NCBI GenBank assembly: GCA_035048485.1
Contig: CM068592.1
Location: 42,068,045 to 42,132,044, forward strand
Source of the DNA: Pteria penguin
Lineage: Eukaryota; Mollusca; Bivalvia; Pterioida; Pteriidae
DNA length: 64,000 nucleotides
Reading direction: 5' to 3'
Shown: positions 11,491-22,545 of the stretch, one piece after another
Layout of the letters: the number at the start of each line of letters is the position of its first letter
Position numbering within the stretch: the stretch's first letter is position 1
The notes under the pieces: model-generated
Told to the model about the DNA's origin: nothing
Seen by the model: only the letters and a program-made list of their open reading frames with translations
Databases searched by the model: none
Made by a program: the position numbers and the translations under genes

Positions 11491-13000
11491 TCTATTTTGG
11501 TCATGGTATGATTGTATTTCCGAAAATTTGTCCAGAAAGTTTTCATTTGTTTTGATTGAAAGATGTTTTATTATTCATGTACAGTTTTAATGGATGTATA
11601 TCTTCGTCTCCTAGTGAGTATACTTTAACTAATGATGTTTCATTGGGATGTATCAATTAGAGAGCTTGAGCAATAGTATTTGTATTTTAGCCGTCCTTTA
11701 CAATGAATTTATCATAATGATTTTTGAGAATTTATTTTATTACATTGCATGTGCATCTTGTGTCACTATGATGAACCATATGTATCATTTATGGTTGTAT
11801 GGAATTTTTATTGGATATGTTATATATTATATGATTTTAAATTCACTGTAAAGTTTATGTATTGATTCTTATTTTCATGATCCAGGCTAATATAACCAAG
11901 AAGAAATTATGTTGGATTGTTTATTTCTCTGTTGCTTGATGTTATTGCCTTGCATGAATTTCAGTTGATCACTTTGTCCGTCGTTCGTCCGTCCGGTTGT
12001 CACACTTTCACAATACAGCACGGACGACACGTATGTTCCTCAGAACACTATTCTTCCCATTTTTAGCTCTACTGGTTTATTTTTTGCGGGGAGGGAAAGA
12101 TTAAAACAAAGAGAGGGAACCGACATTTAAGAATTGTAAAAATGGAAATAAATATCGGATAGAGAAGGCAAATTCACAACTTTGAAAATCGGTAACAAGA
12201 CAACTCCGTGATAATGGTCTATGTGGTCACGCGGCACAGCAAAATGAGTCGAACATTCCTTGCTGAAAGGAACTGTCCGGGACAAAATGAGAATAAATCT
12301 AGAAATGGTGCAAATACGAATCTAAAGTTTTATTGTGGGCCGGCACTAGCCGGCCCATCCTTTGATATAAGTTTGGGAAAGTCGCATGCGTTTCTGCGGT
12401 ACAGTAAGCCCCCCCCCCCCCCCCCCGGATTTCACACCAATGAAAAAATTAGGATTTTATTCACTGCGGAGAGAGCATGTGTCGCCTCTCTGACCCAGTT
12501 TGATAGATACATGTAAATGTAGTACGTTACAGCAGAGAAGTATTAAATTTGTTGGAATATTTTCTGGGGATGGGTGTTACCTTGCAATTTTTAAATATTT
12601 GACGCGCTTTCTTCATAACCAAATTATTATTCGGTTGCCTAAGTGACTTTTGGTTGATATCCAATCGGAGCATCATCGCCATTTTTTACAAAAAATATAT
12701 CTTTTTTTTTTGCATACGGAAATGGTCGAGTTGTAATATAGTGTGATGTAAGTCCTACTTAAACTTTCAGAATACAGAATGCTACGCTAAGAAGGACCAA
12801 TTACAATTGTTTCTTCTGGCAAGACGATAAACCTTAATTAGTGTTTATAAATTGAAACTTGAGAATAAAAAGATTACCAACCAGCACGGCCACACCACTA
12901 CCAAAAGTTTACCAGTGAAGGGTTGGTTACCTCAGAAAACCTCAAGTTGCTTATAGATTGGTTATGTTTTGTTGTTAAAAATAAATTGTGGGTTAATGGA
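11491..13000. other. Intergenic AT-rich DNA with a palindrome and poly-C run
   Basis: No gene is supported. A GTCCGTCGTTCGTCCGTCCGG stretch lies near 11976. A perfect 20-bp dyad, GGGCCGGC-ACTA-GCCGGCCC, occupies 12337-12356. A C-run of about 17 bases lies at 12410-12426 and runs through the 102-codon frame at 12208-12516, which shows no domain. Confidence 0.5.
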
Positions 13001-13004
13001 TTAA

Positions 13005-13254
13005 TTATAATTTCACGTCACTCCACGACTATTTCACGTACATGGTGACGGTATCTACCTGATGCATTGCATAGAAATTTATACTTCTGTAACGGACCCT
13101 CCCGAAGAAGTGGGGAATCTTTTACGTGTCACGCCTACCGTGATACGGGACCTCTGTTTCTACTGTCCAATTTGAAAGACGGATCACCGATGTGCCCACG
13201 GCGGGAGTCGAACCCGCGACCTTTCGGTCACCTCGTCCACTGAGTCCACCGACT
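13005..13254 (-). mobile_element. tRNA-derived SINE (minus strand)
   Basis: Read on the minus strand, a head with A-box-like GGACTCAGTGG and a perfect B box GGTTCGACTCC is followed by a body that ends 'gtcgtggagtgacgtgaaat'. This 3' domain matches the SINEs at 6368 and 14819 (tcgtggtgtgacgtaaaac). Many substitutions mark it as older. Confidence 0.7.
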
Positions 13255-13595
13255 TAAAACATACAGTAGATGATATGGCTAGTAATTTTAAAAGTACATT
13301 TCCATACTAAATGCAGGCTAATTCGTACGTCTGATAAATTCGCTATTGCCATGCCTTATGTACTGAATTGGCTAAATGAGCCCAAATATAAACTATTAGC
13401 TGAAAGGGAAGTGATACTGGAGATTTATATGTCTGTGGTCGATCATCATGCATGGTCTTTATATGTCTGCTAATTAACAGTCGCATGTCTGTACAATACA
13501 TATTTTAAAACGTTATTCTGTTTTTAAAATTCTTTGCAGTTTTATCGAACATCCCATTCCGGCCCACACTTTGGTGCTTGCACCAAATTGTCTCT

Positions 13596-13598
<3 letters not shown>

Positions 13599-13650
<52 letters not shown>
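13599..13650. repeat. (TA)n(TG)n microsatellite
   Basis: About 14 TA dinucleotides run directly into about 11 TG dinucleotides. Just before it, at 13571-13588, TTTGGTGC-TT-GCACCAAA forms a perfect 18-bp dyad. Confidence 0.9.
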
Positions 13651-14689
13651 ACTAGTATATGGCTGTGTTTCCCCAGTCAGTAATGGAAAAAAATCTATTT
13701 ATCGTACAGACATCATTTTCCTGTAAATGATAGGTGATAGAGATGTACAGATATCAGAAATACATAAGGTTGTCTTGAACTTGGTCGGGTATTTTATTCT
13801 GTCACCATTAAAGTGAAAGGACAATGTCCGGAGGGCTTATGTGAAAGGATAGTGTCCGATTTCACTTAAAAGAAACATTTACACTTGATACAAATACATT
13901 TTTTGCTTAGATTGACTTCCTGGTGTATTACACCGTCAATTATCTGTAAATACCACATTTGATTACTAACTTAACTAATATTGCAATACCAAACACAGTA
14001 AATTATATTTACGAGTCCTTACACGATTACTGATGCAGTCATTCTAACATGATTATTTTAAATCTCCAAATAAAATAAAACGAAAACTCCAATTATATTC
14101 CATACTCTAAGTTTACTTGGAGTTTAATGTCAATAAACTTCTATTATACATGAGGTATAATGCAACATTAAACTTTCTTTTACTTCACATATAATTTCAT
14201 ATTAAATTTTAATTTTATGTTAAACTTCAAGTATATTTCAAGTTTAATGAAGTATAATTTTCATTAAACGTCTTTTTTCATGCAGTGATATCGTTCTAGT
14301 TTGTAGTGCTTCAGTACTGACAAGACGTATATTATTATAATGAATGAATGTGTATCTGATTATGAAACGCTAAAAAGAATCTCTCTCCAGCATATTCTTG
14401 TCCTTAAATGGGTTGTGTTTCTTTCAGGTATTTCACGTTCGTTAGCATGATAAATTTAATTGGGTATTATGACACTGGGTGCTAGTGTTATGTACAGTGA
14501 CATGGCATCAGTTACTGTCGTATTTTACATTGTACACTGTTGTGTTGCAGATACATGACAATAGTTTTGTCGTATCTTACATTGTACATTTTTGTGTGTA
14601 CATTACATTAATTACTCTCATATTTTATACTATATGTATACAGTAGCGACTGTTTGTGTCCTGCATTCTCGAGGGGTACGGGTAAACTG
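13651..14689. other. AT-rich DNA, no gene seen
   Basis: Contains short repeated motifs ('gtcgtat(t/c)ttacattgtac' near 14517 and 14568; alternating agtttaatg/cattaaac words near 14100-14280) but no coding or RNA gene. Confidence 0.4.
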
Positions 14690-16190
14690 GAAGTGCTTAC
14701 TATTCCCGGGTATCCGTTTATTCTTCCCGGGTATCTGTTCACTCTTTTCGGGTATCCGTTTACTTCTCCCCGGTATTCGTTTACTATTCCCGGGTATTCG
14801 TTTATTCTTCCTGGATATAAGCCGGCGTGGCCTAGTGGTATCGCGTCGGACTCCTGATCGGGAGGCCGGGGTTCGAGTCCCGCTCTGGTCATGCCGGTGT
14901 CATGTCTTTCGGATGAGACAGTAAAAACCGAGGCCCCGTGTCGTGATATGCATGCCACGTTAAAGATCCCTCACTGCTTCGGGTGGGTCCGTTGCAAAGG
15001 TCAATATTTGTATGCCCCGCATCAGGCAGATGTCGTCACCATATACATGAAATATTCGTGGTGTGACGTAAAACAAAAATCAATCCATCAATCAATCAAT
15101 CTTCCTGGATATCTGTTCACTCTTTTCGGGTATCCGTTTACTTATCCCCGGTATCCGTTTACTATTCTCGGGTATCCATTTAATCTTTCCGGGTATCTTT
15201 TCGAGAATCCGTTTACTTCTCCCCGGTATCCGTTTACTATTCTCGGGTATCCGTTTAGTTTTCCCGGGTATCTTCCGGGCATCCGTTCACTCTTCCCCTG
15301 TATCCGTTTACTATTCCCGGGTATCTGTATAGTCTTACCGGGTATCCGTTCACTCTTTCTGAGCATCCGTTTACTCCTTCCCGGTATCCCCTTACTTTAA
15401 CTGGGCATCCGTTCACTTTTGTCCCGGGTGTCCGTTTACTTTGTCCAGGTATCCGGTTACTCTTTCTGGGTACCCATTTACTTTTTCTGGTATCTGCTTA
15501 CTTTGTCCAGATATCCGTTTAGTATTTTCTAGTATTCGCTTACTATTCCTGGGTATCCCTTTACTATTTCTGGGTATCCGCATACTCTTTCTGAGTATCC
15601 GTTTACTCTGTCCAGGTATCCCTTTATTTCCGGATATCCGTTTACTATTTCCGGATATCCCTTAACTATTTCCGGGTATCCGTTAACTCTCTCCGGGTAT
15701 CCGTTTACTATTTCCGGGTACCGATAACCTTTTCCGGATATCCGTTTACTTTGTCCAGGTGTCCGTTTAGTATTTCCGGGTATTCGCTTACTTTTTCCGG
15801 ATGTCCGTTTTCTTTTTGCGGGTATCCGTTTACTCTGTCTAGGTATCCGTTTACTATTTCCGGGTATTCACTTACTTTTTCTGCATATCCATTTACTTTT
15901 TGCGGGTATCCGTCTACTCTGTCCAGGTATCCGTTTACTATTTCCGGGTATTCACTTACTTTTTCTGCATATCCATTTACTTTTTGCGGGTATCCGTCTA
16001 CTCTGTCCAGGTATCCGTTTACTATTTCCGGGTATTCACTTACTTTTTCTGCATATCCATTTACTTTTTGCGTTTACTCTGTCCAGGTATCTGTTCACTA
16101 TTTCCGGGTATTCGCTTACTTTTTCCGGATAGCCGTTTACTCTTTCTGGGTATCCGTTTACTCTCTTTAGGTACCTCTTACTCTTTAAGT
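14690..16190 (+). repeat. 21-bp satellite (GGGTATCCGTTTACTATTCCC type)
   Basis: Monomers of 21 bp with core 'gggtatccgttta' run from 14690 to 16190, split by the SINE at 14819-15100. Toward the 3' end 60-100-bp composites repeat (for example 'tttccgggtattcacttac' with 'tttttgcgggtatccgtct'). Because 21 bp is seven codons, several frames stay open for 70-170 codons as seven-residue peptide repeats on both strands; these are by-products of the period, not genes. Confidence 0.95.
14819..15100 (+). mobile_element. tRNA-derived SINE with 12-bp target duplication
   Basis: A perfect A box (TGGCCTAGTGG) and B box (GGTTCGAGTCC) head a 282-bp element. The body contains 'cggatgagacagtaaaaacc', 'cactgcttcgggtggg' and 'gtggtgtgacgtaaaac', with an (ATCA)n tail. 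CTTCCTGGATAT flanks it at 14807-14818 and 15101-15112, which marks insertion into the 21-bp satellite. Intact internal promoter boxes suggest this is the youngest full-length copy of its family in the window. Confidence 0.9.
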
Positions 16191-17326
16191 GTTTAATGAA
16201 GTGTTTAATGAATTGCCACTAAAAACCACTGAGTCAAATCTGCGAAAATTCATGGCAATACCTGGATACTGTATTTAGTCGAGGGGATGCAGTATCAATG
16301 CTGATTCATATAACGAAAATCGCAGAGCTGTTGCGGACAGGTTTAACCATATTTGTCATGAAACTATTAAGTGTTACAAACACAAAGCGGTAATTAGAGA
16401 CCATTTCTGTTATATGTAAATTTTGCAATGAGAGTGTAAGAAGCTTTGATTCGGAGACCTTCCCTCAGTGACCTTCATAATGGTTAGGGTATACGTTAGA
16501 GAATAGTGTCTTACACTTACTTACTTATAGAATCTACCGATTACCCTGCAATACCTACCGCGACGTCCAAATCACATAAATAGCAATGCCTTAATATAAT
16601 GTATCAGCAAAAACCAGCATGGCCTGTCTCAATGAATCTCAAATCAGCTTGTGTTGTTCATTCCCCCTTCATTCATTACTACCCTTAACACAGATTACTG
16701 CACTGGACACGGATTCTAAAATGCAAAAATTACTAAAACTATCCTGGAAGGTTTCGCTACCACTAACCTCACCCTCCTTTTCCTCCATGCCCAATTTAAA
16801 ATTTGAGGTGAGGGCATTTTTGGAATTAATAGTGTGTTTCATGGTAGAAATGGACCTTTCTTTTTAGATAAAATGTGTAGGTAACTAAATTTATTCTTAT
16901 TTTGTGAGGAAATCTATGTAAACTTTCATTGTTTTATGACTCCAGTTTGAGAGGTCAATAATTTGCTATACTAAAGAAGCATATAAAATAACATTTGTAT
17001 TTGACAGAAGTATGATTTACCGTTCATATTCCTGATTCCGATAAAAGTACAAACCGTCAAGCGCAATTCCTAACAAAATCATACAATTACCACTATATTT
17101 GATTTCATGATTAATTGAATTTGACACATGTCATATAATTAGATAAACGATGACGATGTTATTACGGCACTATTTCTAACATTTATACTCTTTATCACCA
17201 ACTTTTTACTAAAATAAAGATATATGTAATACACGATTTGACGCACCGCATGATTAATAAATCTTTCTCTAAACAGACACGACTGATCCAGTTTACCTGG
17301 TTGTCACTCGAGCTTCAGATGCCAGC
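16191..17326. other. 5' flank of the transporter gene, no gene seen
   Basis: No repeat or coding exon is supported. Just before exon 1 a possible acceptor (tttctctaaacag, ending 17276) precedes an open frame that runs into exon 1, so an upstream 5' exon may exist outside what I can identify. Confidence 0.4.
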
Positions 17327-17513
17327 ATGGCTAGTTCTGTGTACATTCATAGCATCCTTATCGTTTTCTCAAGTTTTATGTTATATTTTATTTCCTTTGG
17401 GATAGTGCAGAGCTTTGGTGTCGTCTATATCGAACTTCTCCAGTACTTCGGCTCCACTAAGAGTGCCACCAGTTGGATACCATCCCTTGGGTCAGGATTG
17501 TTACTGTGTTTAG
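17327..17513 (+). CDS. MCT-like gene, exon 1
   Basis: Encodes TM1 and the start of TM2, ending LLLCLG. The donor is TTAG then gtaaga. The frame stays open 5' of the ATG back to about 17277. Intron 1 that follows is about 16.5 kb. Confidence 0.85.
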
Positions 17514-20500
17514 GTAAGATGTGTTAATAGTTTTGATGGTAGATGATTGATGAAAATAATCCTTTTATAATTGTTTGACGTCACCCCACGATCATTGAAC
17601 ATATACAGTGGCGGCACCTGGCTGGTACATTGCTTCCTAATTTTGTCCTATGTACCGGACCCACCCGAAGTAATGAGGGATAATCTACGCCACAACGTAT
17701 ACACGGAACCTGGCTGTTGTAAGCCAGCACTTCCCGATGGTTGGTTTCTAAATCAGCGTTGTGTATGCGACATAATAGAGAGTCGGTGAAACGTTTTTTC
17801 ATCTTTAATGAAACCTACGTAGCAGAAATACAGTGGTGGCCTCGTGTGCTACAAAGGGGGAGACTCGGCATTTACGATGATCGAAATCAAGTCTAAGTCT
17901 GAAATAATTCTATATCCCAATGTACATTTTACCCAGCTTCTCGGAGTCGGTTTGATCCACTGTTGGAGCAGTAAGCATGGCAGTGGGTACCTTAGCAACA
18001 AAACTTTTAATCTCTTGCATATCATTTGCATCGTCTGACTTTATGGCTGACCTTACCATACGAAATCCTCTGACAATCTTACTTGCTAAAATGTTTTTCT
18101 TATACTTCTTATAAATAATTACCAGAACAATAAATGCCATTGCTATGATTACAGAACTCCCAGTATAGTACCACTTTGATAGGGGCTTCTCTACTCTAAT
18201 AGTATAAAAATTTGTCAATTGAAACTGTTGTATTTACGGATGTTCTCAAGAGTAAAATTGTCACTAGCCAATGCAAGTGGCTCCCAGATTTTAATCTTTG
18301 TCGCATTAAAGTTCTTACTATTATCATCAAACGGTCGTTTTATGTCATATTTACTTTCCTTATGAAAATAAGAGGGCAATTAATTTGATTACTCGAGGCA
18401 GAACAAGATTCATCTACTTTTGAAATTCCTAAAGGAGGTTTTATGGTAATTATTTTAATGCTCGAGGCTTCGAAACTAAGAGTGTCTATTTATGTGTTAC
18501 ATAATTAGGTTGGGCAGCAAGAGCAAAGAAATATTTGGCCGCAGCCCATCCATACGAGAACATGTATACACATGTATCTATATTTCCATAGCTTAAACTT
18601 TTAACCAACCATAATCGGCCAAAAACTCCATTTCTCTCATTTTTATTACATAAATACATTTCATTAATACATGTAATAGGAAATTTGATTCGTTAGTGAC
18701 CCTCAACCATATCGACCTAACCCATCAAATTACTACGTATGTTGACGAAATATGTTGGTGAAGGATGTTCATGTATATCGGTCCAAGAAGTTTTCGTTTC
18801 AGATTCTTTACTTGTTAATCGCAAATACCACATATGATGGGAACCGAAATAATATGGTTCTATTAATTATTTATTGTAATTCAGGAGTTAACCATCTCCT
18901 TCATGTGTGTATTTACATATGCCACCATACTATGGACATTACTAAGCTCTAATTGTCATATCAACAAACAATTTAAATTCTTTCAACAATAGTTTATGGC
19001 GACTTCTTACAAGTTTTTCCTATTGTTTCTGAGCCTCGATGGTATTTAAATCATCAAAAGACTGCTAGTTTTGACATTTTATGCGCGTACAGCGATACCT
19101 CTTCATCTTGTTTTTGCATTCTCTTTTCCTCTCACTGTCTCATACTTTCTGTCTTTCTCTCACTGTCTCATACTTTCTATTTTTCTCTCACTGTCTCATA
19201 CTTTCTATCTTTCTCTCACTGTCTCATACTTTCTGTCTTTCTCTAACTGTCTCATACTTTCTGTCTTTCTCTCACTGTCTCATACTTTCTGTCTTTCTCT
19301 CACGGTCTCATACTTTCTGTCTTTCTCTCACTGTCTCATACTTTCTGTCTTTCTCTCACGGTCTCATACTTTCTGTCTTTCTCTCACTGTCTCATACTTT
19401 CTGTCTTTCTCTCACTGTCTCATACTTTCCGTCTTTCTCTCACTGTCTCATACTCTCTGTCTTTCTCTCACGGTTTCATACTTTCTGTCTTTCTCTCACT
19501 GTCTCATACTTTCTGTCTTTCTCTCACTGTCTCATACTTTCCGTCTTTCTCTCACTGTCTCATATTTTCCGTCTTTCTCTCACTGTCTCTTACTTTCTGT
19601 CCTTCTCTCACGATCTCATACTTTCTGTCTTTCTCTGACGGTCTCATACTTTCCGTCTTTCTCTCACTGTCTCATACTTTCCGTCTTTCTCTCACTGTCT
19701 CATACTTTCTGTCTTACTCTCACTGTCTCATACTTTCTGTCTTTCTCTGACGGTCTCATACTTTCTGTCTTTCTCTGACGGTCTCATACTTTCTGTCTTT
19801 CTCTCACTGTCTCATACTTTCTGTCTTTCTCTCACTGTCTCATACTTTCTGTCTTTCTCTCACTGTCTCATACTTTCTGTCTTTCTCTCACTGTCTCATA
19901 CTTTCTGTCTTTCTCTCACTGTCTCATACTTTCTGACTTTCTCTCACGGTCTCATACTTTCTGTCTTTCTCTCACTGTCTCATACTCTCTGTCTTTTTCT
20001 CACTGTCTCATACTTACTGTCTTTCTCTCACGGTCTCATACTTTCTGTCTTTCTCTCACTGTCTCATACTTTCTGTCTTTCTCTCACGGTCTCATACTTT
20101 CTGTCTTTCTCTCACTGTCTCATACTTTCTGTCTTTCTCTCACGGTCTCATACTTTCTGTCTTTCTCTCACGGTCTCATACTTTCCATCTTTCTCTCACG
20201 GTCTCATACTTTCCGTCTTTCTCTCACGGTCTCATATTTTCCGTCTTTCTCTCACTGTCTCATACTTTCCGTCTTTCTCTCACTGTCTCATATTTTCCGT
20301 CTTTCTCTCACTGTCTCTTACTTTCTGTCTTTCTCTCACTGTCTCATACTTTCCGTCTTTCTCTCACTGTCTCATACTTTCTGTCTTTCTCTAACTGTCT
20401 CATACTTTCTGTCTTTCTCTGACGGTCTCATACTTTCTGTCTTTCTCTGACGGTCTCATACTTTCTGTCTTTCTCTCACTGTCTCATACTTTCTGTCTTT

Positions 20501-22506
20501 CTCTCACTGTCTCATACTTTCTGTCTTTCTCTCACGGTCTCATACTTTCTGTCTTTCTCTCACTGTCTCATACTCTCTGTCTTTTTCTCACTGTCTCATA
20601 CTTACTGTCTTTCTCTCACGGTCTCATACTTTCTGTCTTTCTCTCACTGTCTCACTGTCTCATACTTTCTGTCTTTCTCTCACGGTCTCATACTTTCTGT
20701 CTTTCTCTCACTGTCTCATACTTTCTGTCTTTCTCTGACGGTCTCATACTTTCTGTCTTTCTCTGACGGTCTCATACTTTCCATCTTTCTCTCACTGTCT
20801 CATACTTTCCGTCTTTCTCTCACTGTCTCATACTTTCTGTCTTACTCTCACTGTCTCATACTTTCTGTCTTTCTCTGACGGTCTCATACTTTCTGTCTTT
20901 CTCTGACGGTCTCATACTTTCTGTCTTTCTCTGACGGTCTCATACTTTCTGTCTTTCTCTCACTGTCTCATACTTTCTGTCTTTCTCTCACTGTCTCATA
21001 CTTTCTGACTTTCTCTCACGGTCTCATACTTTCTGTCTTTCTCTCACTGTCTCATACTCTCTGTCTTTTTCTCACTGTCTCATACTTACTGTCTTTCTCT
21101 CACGGTCTCATACTTTCTGTCTTTCTCTCACTGTCTCATACTTTCTGTCTTTCTCTCACGGTCTCATACTTTCTGTCTTTCTCTCACTGTCTCATACTTT
21201 CTGTCTTTCTCTCACGGTCTCATACTTTCTGTCTTTCTCTCACGGTCTCATACTTTCCATCTTTCTCTCACGGTCTCATACTTTCCGTCTTTCTCTCACG
21301 GTCTCATATTTTCCGTCTTTCTCTCACGGTCTCATACTTTCCGTCTTTCTCTCACTGTCTCATACTTTCTGTCTTTCTCTCAAAGTCTCATACTTTCTGT
21401 CTTTTTCTCACTGTCTCGTAGACATTGTGTGGATGTTATTTAATCATTATAGCTTGCGTAGTTCTATATATTGGGGGCTTGTCACGTGACCAAGAGGTCC
21501 AGAGTTCGAATCTCGTCAGTGACACGTGTGTGGTCTATATTTGGGATGACACAGTGAAAACAACGGTCACGCGTCAGGTTAGGCGTGACATATAAAAAGT
21601 ATCTCGTTTCATCGGAAAGAGAGGGATGGATGTGTGGGTGGGTTTCAGTTACGAAAGTTTAAGTTTCAAGTATTCATGCTGTCAGAAGTACAATAATCCT
21701 GATGTGGTGATGGGACCTAAAACAAAAATCAAACAAATACAATCATGTGAATGAATATATAAAGGATGAATATAATTTCATATATCATTTCGTATATATA
21801 TTCTATTTCTTTTAATTCATTTCATTTATTGAAGACATTAACGACATCTTCACATAAAGTTCAATTACAATACAATCCTCCTGTAACATATGACATTTTG
21901 CAATACATAACGTAACAAGACGAGTATAATACAATCAACACCCACTGGTAACAGTTCACTCCATGAAGACTTTGAGATTTGTGTGTGTTCAGCGTCACGT
22001 CAATGAGGGCATAGACATTTGTGTTTATTTGGCCTCGGACTAGTTTGACCCAATGGATATGTTTGATTTTGGTCATGTGACTGACTAACAAATTCTTGTG
22101 TAGAGTCAGTTGTAAAAATTTGTACGGCAATGGCGGACAATAAGCAAAACTAGACTGAGAATCATAATATAAACTACGTTGAATAATGTCTCTAATGCCT
22201 TAAAATTGTCCTCGACAAAATAAAACAGTTACTAGGTTTGTTACTGACCTTACACGGAAATATGTCGGGTTGATAAAGCCCATAGAGGGCTCGGCGCCCT
22301 ATGGGTTTATCAACCCGACATATTTCCGTGTAAGGTCAGTAACAAACATAATAACTTATAGTGTTAGCGTAATGTCAAAGATAACATAGACATTTGTGTG
22401 TCTTCAGCGTAACGCCAATGGTGACATTGAGATTTGTGTGTGTTCAGCGTCACGTCAATGAAGGCATGTACATTTGTGTGTGTTCAACGTCACACCAAAG
22501 ACATTG

Positions 22507-22545
<39 letters not shown>

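Noticed and set aside
12208..12516. 102-codon ORF with a poly-Pro run
   Set aside because: The Pro run is a C-homopolymer; no ordered sequence around it.
14592..16196. Long open frames on both strands over the 21-bp satellite
   Set aside because: The period is a multiple of three, so frames stay open by arithmetic; the peptides are seven-residue repeats in several frames at once.
19071..19778. 235- and 185-codon Ser/Leu/Phe-rich frames
   Set aside because: They arise from the 28-bp satellite; the same repeat is open in shifted frames and no unique sequence is encoded.
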